A DNA stretch of 64,000 nucleotides from NCBI GenBank assembly GCA_016806645.1, contig JACSYO010001857.1, positions 1,268,501 to 1,332,500 of the forward strand. Direction: 5' to 3'. Under the pieces are notes generated by a model that worked only from the letters and a program-made list of their open reading frames with translations, was not told where the DNA came from and did no database searches. Shown here one piece after another: positions 34,941 to 46,730 of the stretch. Both the position numbers and the translations under genes were made by a program. Positions within the stretch are counted from its first letter, which is position 1. Every line of letters starts with the position of its first letter. Source of the DNA: Ophiodon elongatus (lineage: Eukaryota; Chordata; Actinopteri; Perciformes; Hexagrammidae).

Positions 34941-37432
34941 TTGCAAAATACACCGTTTTTGATAAAAAACTACCTTAAGAGAACTGCAATTTCAGCTTTC
35001 ATGACACTGCGTGTAGCTTCCAAAACCTCTCGAACTGTAAACGTAGGCTGCTCTCTACAGTTCAGGAGGTTGCCGTAACGTTTGCTCAATGCATGCTGGG
35101 ATGATAGGATCCTCATCAATCTGAAAACTAATAGGGCGTTGGAGCCAGCGGGTGGATGGATAGATGGGGTTGTTGAACTCAACTAAAAGCCATCCAGGCC
35201 AGTAGCTCTCCAGCCCCGGTCCTCAGCCAACACTCAGAACCCTGCTGGCGTTTGTTCCTTCTAACCATGTAATCGGTGACTATTTTACACCAGGGCAGCG
35301 GAGGAGACGCAATTACTTGCAACTAACTGCCAGGTAAGACCGGCAGGTGCCAGCGGATGCTGACTTGCAGCAGTTAAAGCTATCTGATCAAAAGTGAAGG
35401 ATTGAAGTGTATTTATAGAGAGCGTGATTCATATTCTACACACCCTTTCCCCCCCAGCACCCCATGTTGTCCATTACGTACCACCTTCCAGTTATCAAGA
35501 ACAAAATCTGAAATGGAAAAAAGGAATTAGAAACGCTTTGGTCCACACATCCCTTGCACATCAACGACATGAGTGTGAGATCTCAGAGCATGACGGACAC
35601 GCTGGCGAAATCCCAGGAGGTCTTCCCCTTTGATGGTCGGCGCCATGGAAACATTCGGCAATTTGTCTGTCACAGTGGCCACGGGTGGAAAGCTCATAAT
35701 TACGAGTGCATTGTGATTACGCCAAAGTCTGGATTATTAGACAACAGGCCTTTTGCTCTCTCCTCTGTCAGATAAGGGAACTGGATCATCTTCCAAAACT
35801 GAGGACTCATTTGATTTCAGGTATCGAATCGGCCGTGTGTGTGAGGATCAACGAGATTAAAAAAATAAAATAAAACGACGGAGCTTCAAGCTCGCAGCTT
35901 ACAACCTTGACGAACTGATTAGGTGGAAGAATACTTTCATGCGGTATGAAAGACACCATCTGGAAACACACAGTACAAAACAGCTCCTGAAGCACAGATA
36001 GAAAACGTTTTAGAAAATAAAGCTTCATGTCACAGTAATGGGGAACACTTAGGACCAAATGTGGCCACATTAAGTGAATAAATAAGGTGGCAGGCTAAAT
36101 CTCGTACTCCAACACTACACGGATAAACACTATGTTGAAAAATGAGGGGGATTATGTAAACCCTCTGCACAGCTTAACGCCGGATGCAATATTCTGCCTC
36201 AACAAGCAAATCCTACAACTGCTGCTCTTCTTTTACAGTAAAAAAAAGAAAAGAAATGCAATTTGTTTTTAGTCTTGTATAACCTTTAACAGCACAGTGC
36301 AAACCCGGCAGCGCTGGAGCTATGGCTCTGTTAGAGAAACACGAAGGAAAACAAAACAGGTTTAAGGTCACAGATGTTGAATTACAATGATGTTATCTCT
36401 AATTAAGCCAAATCGTCCTCGCCGAGCTGCCATTAACAGGGTAACGTCGTCGTGAACTGGGTGCGCTTGGCAATCTCCGCAGGGGTTATGAGCCTTAAGC
36501 TTGCAAGATTAATATCTGCACCTTTTTTTAAATTGACATGGATTATATGCATACACACCAGGGCCACTTAAAGGGGTCAAATAATACCCTGAATCAGACG
36601 GATCTTTAGCTCTGATTAAGATTTCTATATCCAAATTAAAGAGATCGAAAACTGCTCCAGACAAAGAGGATTTAAAGAGACCTGGATTAGACATCACCTA
36701 TTATCTCTTACAGAAATACTATCGTTTTGGGTTTTGGTATGTTGCAATTTATAAATGTATTATTTATTTCATATAAATAAATATATTTATATTTATTCAT
36801 GTTTTTCTGATTTGGTGTTTTCCCCAATAACAATTTATAAAAATAGAGGATATTAATATATGATGGCTATCAAGCCTATTAAACTATTGGGGGTACGTGA
36901 TTTCCAACCTGCTAATTTCCTTTGTATATTATGTGATTATCTTCATGTACTTTTTCTACATGTGTCGTGTGTGTCTTTTTAAAAAGTTTTTCTTTCATAT
37001 CCTTTCATGTTAGGATTTGGTGTCACAGTTAGGTGAGAACATACCCACGTTTATATAAAATGGCAGATATAATGATCGCTACCCGGGTGTCTATATAATG
37101 ACGTCACTCTTCCGAGTTTACTTTTTATCTGAGCCGTCGTCACTAGGTTTGTGGGTAGCTGAGTAATAGTTTTATGTGGGCTTGTTACTACAAATGTCCC
37201 CTTTCACTTGACATATAGTCCTTTGATCCATTGTTGATATGAAAACATTATGTCGTGCAGCTTTAATTTGCTATTTGGTTCATTTTGCAAGCAATTTACG
37301 CATCTCTCTCTCTCTATAATGTATGTATATATATGCCTATAATGTATAGATTTACATTATAGGCATTCAAGATATAACAGACATTTATCTCACATTTTAA
37401 TTTGAAGGTTCAGCAGATGTGAAAGTGCCTCA
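34941..37432. other. Upstream flank of amigo2, no gene recognised
   Basis: No exon is supported. The stretches 35480-35790 and 36380-36530 have balanced composition and non-repeat character and could hold regulatory DNA. An A/T-rich zone follows at 36720-36880. A perfect small hairpin at 37333-37366 is listed separately. Confidence 0.45.
37333..37366. repeat. Perfect 14-bp inverted repeat
   Basis: The arm atgcctataatgta at 37333-37346 is exactly complementary to 37353-37366, with a six-base loop. It lies about 100-200 bp before the GC-rich amigo2 start region. The function is unknown. Confidence 0.85.
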
Positions 37433-37841
37433 AGCACCTTTATATGACCCAATGCCATCTCGCATTCAGCCATATTAACACAGTTTCAACATTTCAACAC
37501 TCACTAACGCTGGAGTTAGTGGTGCTGATGCTGAACCTTCTCCTCCTCCTCCTCTTCCTCCTCCTCCTCTTCCCCCCCCGCCTGCTGCTGATGTGTGCTT
37601 CCTCTCGGGGCGGACCCCTCCCGCGGCAGCATGCAACCCGACCTGCAGGTGAACAGTTCAGCCGTTTCCCCCGCGTCCTTCCTCGCGCTCCGGGCGGATC
37701 GTTTGCGGAGGAGCGAAGTTGCCTGTGTCGGTTTGGGATCCACATACGGGACGCGGTCCCGCATCGCGTCCGGGAGAGCGCGTGCGGATGTATGAAGGCA
37801 GACGAGAGGATGATTTGCATGGGCAGCGGTGCGGGCAGAAG
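37433..37841 (+). promoter_or_regulatory. amigo2: Probable amigo2 promoter, CpG island and non-coding first exon
   Basis: A TATA-like ttatatga with a nearby CCAAT lies at 37440-37453, a TCC-rich pyrimidine tract at about 37538-37574, and then a strongly CpG-rich stretch at 37570-37870. A good splice donor (gcagaag then gtgagc) has its GT at 37842-37843. A good acceptor, with a long pyrimidine tract ending cctcag at 38876, lies 83 bp before the amigo2 ATG. I infer a non-coding first exon ending at 37841. Its 5' end is not defined. Small upstream ATGs are present in this exon. Confidence 0.6.
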
Positions 37842-38876
37842 GTGAGCTGTCGGCCGGTTCATCCCGGTTGTTTTTGTCGCCACCAAAGAGTCCTGGTCCT
37901 CCTCCCGTCCGAGCCGGATTGTGTGGGGACTTCCTCCTCCCGTCTGAGCCGGATTGTGTGGGGACTTCCTCCTCCCGTCTGAGCCGGATTGTGTGGGGAC
38001 TTCCTCCTCCCGTCTGAGCCGGATTGTGTGGGGACTTCCTCCTCCCGTCTGAGCCGGATTGTGTGGGACACTATCGGCTGATCGTTTGGGCTCAATAGAT
38101 TTTTCCAGAGCCCAAACGTGACCTCTTCAAAAGTCCTCACATTAAAGATGCTGCAACAACAGCATGGTTGGCATCATACTTGGTATAATTAAAAATGTAA
38201 ATGATGCATCAATTATTTAAAAAGTTGCAGATTAATGTTCTGTTGATTTATTAACTAGCTAAACGCTGCTGCTCTAAACTTTTTTTTGGCTTACTATTAA
38301 TCTACTGGGCGTTTTGCAGCACAGTTTGACAGGCTAAACAGTTTGAATTTTGAAATAAATAATAGAGTTGTGTAATATCACATTGAATACTGCAATAAAC
38401 TGTCATGCTCTAATTTTAACTGGAGAGACAAACACAGTTGATTGATGAATTGAAAACATTAGGTAAGGTATCATGAGCTAAAGCAAGAAGTAATCAGCTG
38501 GTATTGTATTGGTGGGAAGTATGGGGGAGGAGTATGAATTATATACCAACATGGATTAAGTGAAACTTTTTCCAGCAGTTACTAATAGGTATTGTGTGCA
38601 GATGATTGTATTTAATGTGACTTACAGTTTTTTTTTAGAGCATGTAACGCCTTTACCATTACATGTCATATAGTCTTACCGTGTGTTCCTACTGTTTTTG
38701 TCTGTTTTTGCTCACGATAATGTCTTTCACCATGTGTGACCATAAAGCTCATCTGGATTTTTTTTTAGTACCAGCAGGGCGAGTAGATCATTTCTAAAAC
38801 TAGTTGAGAAAATAAGGAAAATCATTTCCATTTTCCCTCTTTCTTGTTTCCTCCCTCTCTCTGTGTCTATCCTCAG
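37842..38876 (+). other. amigo2: Probable amigo2 intron 1 (in the 5' UTR)
   Basis: It is bounded by gtgagc at the 5' end and ctgtgtctatcctcag at the 3' end. It is 1035 bp long, starts inside the CpG-rich region and carries a 35-bp tandem array just after the donor. No coding sequence is seen in it. Confidence 0.6.
37898..38066. repeat. 35-bp tandem repeat, five copies
   Basis: The word gagccggattgtgtgggg starts at 37911, 37946, 37981, 38016 and 38051, giving an exact 35-bp period. The rest of the unit is acttcctcctcccgtct. Copies are almost identical; the first has tcc in place of tct and the last is cut short. Confidence 0.95.
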
Positions 38877-38959
38877 TTCACTATCAGAGGCTTGTAAACT
38901 GGACATGTGTACACCCAGTGAGACAGTAACCTGAGACCCCATCCTGAGGGAACACCAGG

Positions 38960-40471
38960 ATGCATCCCATTTACTCGCAGCCTTTAGGCAAGACCAGTGT
39001 TGGAGGCAGCCCATGGAACCCTGCCGCTGCAGCCTTGCTGCTCTCCCTGTGTCTTGGCGTCCCTCCCTCTGTGGCCACTTGCCCATCCTGCTGCCTTTGT
39101 GCCAGTGATATCATTTCCTGCAGCGGGTGCAATCTGTCCGCGGTGCCCTCTGATCTCCCAGGCTATGCCACACGGTTGGACCTGAGCCACAATGCCCTCA
39201 CTGTCCTGCCCGTGGACTGGATTTTCCGGCCGTTTGACCGGCTCGCTACGCTGATTCTCAGCCGCAACTCCATCAGCCGGATCGAGGTGGATGCCTTCAC
39301 TGTGACCCCACACCTCCTGCATCTGGACCTCTCTTCCAACCGACTAACGGCACTGAACACGTCCATCTTCGCCGGGTTGGAGGAACTGAAGGAGCTGCTG
39401 CTGTTTGGCAACCAGATCGTCCAGATTAACCCAGGGGCCTTCAGCGATCTCTACAGCCTGCAGAGGCTCTACCTCTCCGGGAACAGGCTGACGGCTTTCC
39501 CCCTGGGGCTTTATTGGGAACCTGGAGGGCCTCGTAATCTGACCTTTCTCGATCTGTCATACAACAGGCTCTCTGAGGTGCCTGTCCAGAGCCTGCTGTC
39601 TCTCACCCGGCATGGTGGGATTTATTTGCAGGAAAACCCTTTGGTCTGTGACTGCGCTTTACTCGCCTTGCTGGAGTACTGGATGTGGAAACAGTATCGC
39701 CCAATGGTGGATTTCAGAGGTGAATACCCATGTAGAGACGGTTCAGGACCGGTATCTGCATGTAGCCAGGAGGTAGTGTCGGATATGCCGCTTGAGGCAC
39801 AGACTTACCAAGTGGAGCCTGGTAAATGCCTAAGAGTGCCATGTCCAGGGTTGGCCTCTCAAGGCCAGGAGGCCGTGTTCTGGGTTACCCCAAGGACTGT
39901 GGTGAATTCATCAACCAATGATCCGAGTGCTCACCTAATAGTTTCCCCCAATGGCACCCTAGAAATCCGGGGAGCCCTGATGGAGGATTCTGGTATGTAT
40001 GGGTGTGTGGCAGCCCGTGGACGCCACTATGACCCCAACGAGTCTCTGGAGGTCAATGTGGTGGTCGGAAACCTAAGCACATCCTCCACCAATGGTTTAG
40101 CACGCGGCAGCGGTGCCGAGCATTTCAACACAGCGTTCACCACCCTGGCCTCCTGTGTGATCAGCATCATTCTGGTGCTGCTCTACCTCTACCTCACCCC
40201 CTGCCGATGCCGGGAAAACCGGGGTGGAGGATCGAGAGGGTGCGGCGGGCGAGCCTTCATCCTCTGCTCAGACCCCAGAGATGTAGAGTCAGGACATCGG
40301 CGGTCAAGCGGTAAGAGGGTGGCTTTCTTAGAGCCTCATGCAGAGGACTGTGATATTGGTGGTCCAAAGACACCAGCAATGAATTTGGGTCACGTTACCA
40401 CCGAGGGAATTCTCAAAAATGGAAGTAGAACAGTGGGACAGACCCTCACGGACACAGCTCAAATAGCATAG
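38960..40471 (+). CDS. amigo2: Amphoterin-induced protein 2-like LRR/Ig adhesion protein (AMIGO2)
   Basis: This is a 503-residue type I membrane protein encoded in one uninterrupted exon, as is usual for AMIGO genes. Domains: signal peptide about 1-40; LRRNT with CPSCCLC at 41-47; about six leucine-rich repeats, 71-215, with the DLSHNAL, DLSSNRL and YLSGNRL pattern; LRRCT with cysteines at 230, 232, 258 and 268; one Ig-like domain with C295, W308 and DSGMYGC at 343-349; a membrane segment at about 393-414 ending YLTPCRC; and a basic cytoplasmic tail with GKRVAFLEP (451-459) and TEGILK (481-486). N-glycosylation sequons occur at 133, 193, 316, 331, 360 and 371. The FNTAFTTLASC stretch and the GILK tail favour AMIGO2 over AMIGO1 and AMIGO3. 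The family promotes homophilic and heterophilic cell adhesion and neurite growth or survival. The ATG has A at -3. A probable 5' UTR intron lies upstream. Confidence 0.92.
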   Translation: MHPIYSQPLGKTSVGGSPWNPAAAALLLSLCLGVPPSVATCPSCCLCASDIISCSGCNLSAVPSDLPGYATRLDLSHNALTVLPVDWIFRPFDRLATLILSRNSISRIEVDAFTVTPHLLHLDLSSNRLTALNTSIFAGLEELKELLLFGNQIVQINPGAFSDLYSLQRLYLSGNRLTAFPLGLYWEPGGPRNLTFLDLSYNRLSEVPVQSLLSLTRHGGIYLQENPLVCDCALLALLEYWMWKQYRPMVDFRGEYPCRDGSGPVSACSQEVVSDMPLEAQTYQVEPGKCLRVPCPGLASQGQEAVFWVTPRTVVNSSTNDPSAHLIVSPNGTLEIRGALMEDSGMYGCVAARGRHYDPNESLEVNVVVGNLSTSSTNGLARGSGAEHFNTAFTTLASCVISIILVLLYLYLTPCRCRENRGGGSRGCGGRAFILCSDPRDVESGHRRSSGKRVAFLEPHAEDCDIGGPKTPAMNLGHVTTEGILKNGSRTVGQTLTDTAQIA

Positions 40472-42327
40472 CAAGAAAATGACCTTTTGCACATTCCTGT
40501 ATTCTTACAGTCTGAACCCAAGTGTTTTGTTTTCACTGTCTTGTTTCAGGAAACGATGAGAAAATCCATTTAATGTGAAGTAGTGTACTGTGATTCTTGT
40601 GGAGTAGTTAGGCACTGTAGGGGTTTGGGTGTTCGGTCTGAAGCAGAAAATGCAGTCCTTTCGTAGGCAGAATTTCAATTATGTCTCTACTGTGAGGTCA
40701 TATGGAAATGTCACTGTTACCGCGGGGAGTTGGGATTGCAAAGATCATATAAACGTTCTCAGTGTTTTAAATTGGGCGGAGTGGAATATTTCCACCTGAT
40801 TTGATAAACTGCTTGAGGCATTGATGGTTAATATACAGTATATGCCTTTTTGAATACTGCCATCCCAGTGACCCTTTGTTATTTCTAACCACCTGTCTCA
40901 TCCTGAGGATCATTTCAAAACATGTCGGTAATATGTGTGAAATTACCTGAACTTTGATGTTTGCAAGTCACGCCATGTCTGCTACACACTCCCTTCAAAT
41001 TATATAAATCAAATACAACCCTATGAAGGTTCCTTTATCAAAAGCAAAGAAGCACTACGAAGTAAGACAGATTAGACTGTTGTGTGGCTACAAAATGTTA
41101 ACTTTGTGTTTAGTCGAACAAAAAATGCATTTGATGAACCCAAATGTGGTGGAATATGTGGATTCTCTTAAAAGGGGTCGTTCATTCAAATTACAAATAG
41201 ATTATATTTCCCCTTTACCATAAAGTATTTTAGGCATGCAGATTTTTTATGTTATTTACTATGGTTTTGAGATATCAGTCTCGGAGATTTCTGTCTCCAC
41301 CCCATTACAATTGAGGGGAATGGAATATAGTTGGTGTTCTTCAAAGCACTGAATATTACATTTAAAGCTGCATTAATCAACTTTTGTTTTACTATGAATG
41401 GGTCAAATTACTTTCTAAATGAAAGGAGTCACTGGAAGTGGCGAACAAACTAAGAATTGTAACCCACCTCTAGAGTTCTCCTTAACTCTCCAGAGCATTT
41501 TTCAGCTCATTGTTTTGGTTTTTACCATCCAGAACTTTATTGTTTTGGTTCAGTCCCACCACTCTCATCGACCCTGTTTCCGGCTGCAGAGGGCTGCTGT
41601 TTTCAGCACTAATAAAGGCAGGGTTTGAGGCAAAAGAAAATGATCCTGATAATAAGCCTGAAATTATATTGTGCAAATTACCATAATTAAAAAATTCAAA
41701 GGTGTGGAGTATTCACGTGGCAGCAGCTACTGTTTAGCCGTCGTAATTTGAGCACGATATTAAGAAAGTAGCACCTGTTGACGATTCAGTCCACAGTTCT
41801 CCAAAGGGGTGTCTGATTTGTGGTCTAGACCAGCCCACCTGGAGCTGGTTTGGATTGACACTTGTGCAGGCTGGACACTTGTCAACCGGATCTTTGTTCA
41901 TCCTTTCAAACATGGACTTCCTTTTTCAACCTCCACTTTGTTACAGCACGGCTTTACAAAACGGCAGATTCACAGAGGAGTGGATCCTTATCGGTTCAGA
42001 CAGGAGGGGAGTTTGAACTCGGCGACGAGGCCCGAGTCAGCTCAGATTAGTGTCACGGAAATCTGAAGGAGGGTTGTCAGCTCGCCCCAAGCACACCATG
42101 ACCCACATTCTGTCCACCCTCTGATTGTTTTATATGTGTGTGGAATCATTTCCAAGATGTTGAGAGTCTCGGTAAAGTCTCCATGGCCTTGTCCACGCTA
42201 GCACTGTCTGAATAGTAACTTCTTATATGTTTTCTGTTCTATTAAAAGCAGGATGAATTTTAAGTAGAGCAGTTAAGGTAAAGCTTTGTCATGACTACAA
42301 TGGCTATATTTGCAGGTATGAAATAAA
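40472..42327 (+). other. amigo2: Probable amigo2 3' UTR and downstream DNA
   Basis: No frame of interest follows the TAG. AATAAA signals occur at 41611-41616 and 42322-42327, so a 3' UTR of about 1.1 or 1.9 kb is possible, but cleavage cannot be placed from sequence alone. The part 41350-41650 shares phrases (tttattgttttggtt, cagtcccaccac, gctgttttcagca) with 49880-50090, so it is partly a dispersed repeat and the first AATAAA may belong to that repeat. Confidence 0.4.
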
Positions 42328-45300
42328 ATGTTTCAATTTGGAGGGCGAGTGTGTTCTTTTCTCCCTACAAGTGAATGTAACAGCAACACTCATATTTGAC
42401 ATGTAGAGTATCAAGTTTCATCATGTTTAGCTCCTCTCTTGGGATCTGGTCCAATCCTTTTTGGTATTACTCTGAGATAAATTGAAAAGAGGCAGTTTGA
42501 GTGAAAAATGAAAAGTAGTGTTACATCAGAAGGATTTAAGGATGACAAATAACCTCTTAGTAAGTCAACAAATCGCATTTTAAAAAATCCTCTTACAAGC
42601 CTTTTCGATGGCTAGTGGGGAAAAAAAAGAAGCAAAACCCCTTTTTAAACGTTCTTTTTCTTGTGCACTTGTTGGCCAGAACTCATCAGTGTGGATGGAC
42701 ATTTGATGTGAACATACACTAATTTGAGAGTATTGCAATGGCAGTGGGGACAAGAGGAGCCTAATGGCATCATGCTTTCAGAGGCCGTGGCCAATGGCAG
42801 GTGTTGAACAGAGACTTCAGGAGGCGATGGACCCCACTGGGACTAATTTAAACGTCCCTCGCCTCCGTCCTGACAAGCTGCTTTTCACAGGTCAAGCCGG
42901 GGACATCGGGAGTGTTGCAGGTGTTGTCGGTCCAGGTGACAGAACTAGCTACCGATTTCCCCATTCCAGTCAGCAGCTTGGTCACCTCCCTGAATAATCT
43001 TACTTTAATGACGACAGTGACTGCAACAGTTCATAGCATTTGGAGCAGAAATGGAACACCATTGGGACAATCCACCGATATTACACAAATATGAGGATGT
43101 CATTAATTATCTTATGGTGAACTTAAATACAAGACGTTTATGACTGAAAACTTGGTGCGCTCGGTTGTTCACATTAAAAGCGATAGAAATAGTGTGAAGA
43201 ATTAAAAAAAGAGAGCTGGAGAGAGAAGTTCAAACCCTGCTTGCTTTCTCACCTCTACTCAGCGGACCGATCGCCGCATGACGTGGGTGTTCAGAAAGTT
43301 ACAGAAATAGCTGGAAGTAGCCTCCCCAGTTCAGGCGTCAGAAAGTTGTGGGGGAAGGAGGTTCAAGGCTATCTAACCATCCAACAAGCACTTCTGAGGG
43401 AGTATATTGTTACAAAAGATGCTATCAAGTTGCATTATGGGAATTGAGGATGCAGTTTTTGAGCTTGACCCATAATATTAATTACTGCGGTTTTGAATTA
43501 CACTGTTCTTTTTTTAAATCGGTCTTTGTCAGTTCCCAACTTCATGAAAATACATATGAAATTGCCGGAGCCTCTAATATTTTATTTGTTAATTTTGGAG
43601 TGCGTTTGGGGCCTTACTACGTCAGAGACCCTCCTGCCCCCATATGAATCGGGGTGGAACCTAACATCTTTAGATAAAGGTTCTAAAGGTTTCAGAGCAA
43701 GACAAAAGTGAGACACTATTGAGTCGCAAAATGGAAACTGTGGGATCCAGTGTTTCTGAAGCTTGATCCACACCAGGGACTAAGAGTCAGGATATATGAC
43801 GGATTTTGTCCAAAGAAGAAAATATTTTTTTTTGTAAATCTCTCCCGAGAGTCCCTCAACCTTATGGCAGTGCAATATTAAATTTCTTTAGTAGTAATTT
43901 AAATTATTTTCACTTATATGCTTGCATTTGCACATTTATATTATATTTATATGTATGCACAGTTTATATACTGTATGTATGTGTATATATAATGTATATA
44001 AATAAATATACAAATGTATATGTTAATACATATCCTATTCTGTTATACTTATAGGCTTCTGTCTGTTGCTTCATCACGTTGTTAGCTTGTGACCACGGCA
44101 ATGCCTTTCCACTCTGCTCATAAAAATGATCATGTCAAAAATAAAAAATTCTCATTGTTCAAATAATGTCAGTTGTTCTGAGAAATATTTTGTTCATGTA
44201 TCTACATTCAGCATTGTTTCGGAAAAAATGTGGTTTGTATGTTTATTTACTTAAATTTTTATGTCTGTTTGGTATTTATTTTTTAATTTATGACACTATT
44301 TCAATACTTTGACCAATTATTGCGGTTTATAGACTTGCATAATATTTTAGTCGAGGTTGGACAGATTTTAAGGGTGTAAAGCATTTGAAGATAATTAAAT
44401 AAAATTACATCATAATAAGCAAAAATGCCAATGAAGGCAGTAGCGGACTATTTTGATTGCAGAGCTCAAAAAGTTAAAGAGAAACTCCGATCTAAATGTT
44501 TTTTCACACAGTAAAATTCTGAATATCATGTCATCATTGTTGTAGTTTTAGAAGCAGCACTGTAGTAGTACTGGTAGTAGTGGTTGTAGCACTTGTGTGC
44601 ACTAGGTGTAATTAAAGCAGTTTATAAAACTCTTTAGTTTATATAATAATATCAGTTATAATAGTTATAAAGCTCTCCTAACACCTGCAAAAAAATGAAC
44701 ACAAATACAGTGCGACACCACAGAGGTGTTTAATCTCCTCTGTGCCCAATAGGAATGGAGTCATTTCCTCACTATCCATAATTCAACTGCTGGAGGAGAG
44801 TAATGGATGTGTGGGTTGTAGCTGAAATAGGAACATTAATATGAACACATTGCAGACAATGGGGCCATTTAGAATTTTTTTTAATTAACATGACTTTATC
44901 AAAGCTGGCCTCTCAACTGTACGGTCCGTCCTCCGTGTTCTGACAGTTGGATCCAAAGTTATGTAATGTGAAAAAGATTAAGGGATCTTTCCAGAGTACA
45001 GGTGACCCTGCCCCCTGCAGACATAGTGCTTCTAAAACAAAGGTTACTTACCTTTCATTCTCCTTTGAGATTGCATTAAATGTCAAATTGCAGCACATAC
45101 TGTGAAAATGATGGACGCTCTTGCCAAATATTCTCACAACATGCATCAAAAATGTACGCCTACTCACGACACATGACAGTGCTGTAAGTGTAGACATTTG
45201 AAGCATGTGCAGCCCCAGTGGGATTACAGAGCTGGTGCCTCACCTTGTTCACCTCATACTGAACATGCTCTAGAGTAAACCTGCTGACATGCATAAAACA

Positions 45301-46434
45301 ACATCCATGAAACATGCATTTGTATTTGCATTTGTCTCATTTTTGATAACCACTGAAAAACCATTTGCAGTGAGAAAACTTTATTGACTCTATAAAAAAT
45401 GTAACAGATAAATAATTGAAACCGGCAGATTTATGAGAGGTAGAATGTGTGGCGTACTTTCAGCTTCTTATGGGCTTCATGCTCTGAGGAGCTTGTGCCT
45501 TTATATTATAGAGGAAACGGGGATAACACAGACCCAAATCCCATTAACTACGGAATAGGATGAAATATATCTAGCGCCCCTCGTATGAGTTCTGTAATAC
45601 CTGTGAGAAGCTTCTGCTCGACGATGTACTGGCAGCATCAATAAGGTGGAAACATGTTTGAGGATTAGAGTGGGAGAGTTTATTACTTCCTGCAGGGTTT
45701 TGTTGCGCATTCAAGATGGACTTTCTTTGTAATACTTCACCTTTTGTCAAAAATAAATAGACATCCAGCAATTTCAGTAGATGTCACATTCCAGCGTATT
45801 CCTTGAAAATGTTGGTTTTGCATGTTGCATTGAACATTTTTATTTACTTCCTTCAGATGTTCAGAAAATAAAGATGTATCAATATCCCCACGAAAAGGAA
45901 GCGGGTAAAACAATGACAGAGTTAGTTATATCAGGTACATACAATATTTACTGTGAGCCGCACTCCAGTTAGAATCATTAGCATCGTCACTCGACTATGT
46001 CGATTTACACAGCAAGACCGATTTTAAATAATTAGTTTATGCAAAATGATGATGATTGAACGGTCCCATGAAATCCAAATGGATATTTAAGTTGTTTCTT
46101 TACATATGAATTGGTCTGGTCATCTATATGACAGTAGTTGGCCCAACAATGACAAAGAAAACTCGATAAGTAAGGTATTCTTAATGCAATTTTGGAGTTT
46201 ATCATTTCCTGGCAAACGATACAAAATATTGATGACTCATCCTTCATATGGGGTTGTATACTAATTAAAGGGTTTTAATACAGACACCTAGAAGAAGCCT
46301 TCCTCTGGGATGCCGGCTTTGGATCTCGGTCACTCCAAAAATGACTTCTTCATGGTTTTCTTCTTCCTCCAGTTAATCACTGTTCGATTCGTCGGTACAA
46401 TCCGCTGGCGTAGGCGATGGCGAGGACTCCTCCA
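42328..46434. other. Intergenic DNA, no gene recognised
   Basis: Two fragments near 43390-43470 and 43725-43800 (gttgcattatggga, gatccagtgtttctgaagct) belong to the dispersed family seen at 1916 and 30690. A/T-rich DNA fills 43890-44400. No exon is supported. Confidence 0.5.
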
Positions 46435-46440
46435 CAACAA

Positions 46441-46725
46441 ATGGGAAATGGACTTGTATTTGTATAGTGCTTTCTAGTCTTTCGAGCACTCAAAGTGCTT
46501 TAAGACTACATGTCAATCACCAATTCACACCCATTCATACACTGATGGCTGGGGCTACCCCGCAAGGTGCCACCTGCCCATCAGGTGGCACCTTGCATTC
46601 ACGCCCAGACATTTGAAGTGTCTTGTCCGAGGACACAGTGACATGGACTAGAGGAGCCGGGGATCGAAACGCCAGGCTTTTGATTGAGGGTCGACCTGCT
46701 CTACCTTCTTAGCCACAGTCGCCCC
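46441..46725 (-). mobile_element. tRNA-derived SINE, minus strand
   Basis: The reverse complement reads ggggcgactgtggctaagaa at the head, then a B-box-like gtttcgatccccggctcc, gtcctcggacaagacacttc, and a tail agtccatttccca. It is the same family as 31281-31562. A short direct repeat, caacaa, flanks it at 46435-46440 and 46725-46730. Inside, a perfect 15-bp inverted repeat (46562-46576 against 46582-46596, arm gcaaggtgccacctg) forms a strong hairpin absent in that form from the other copy. Confidence 0.85.
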
Positions 46726-46730
46726 AACAA

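Noticed and set aside
37494..37886. Minus-strand frame with an arginine-rich stretch in the amigo2 start region
   Set aside because: The arginine/lysine run is the complement of the TCC-rich tract of the CpG island; there is no other coding evidence.
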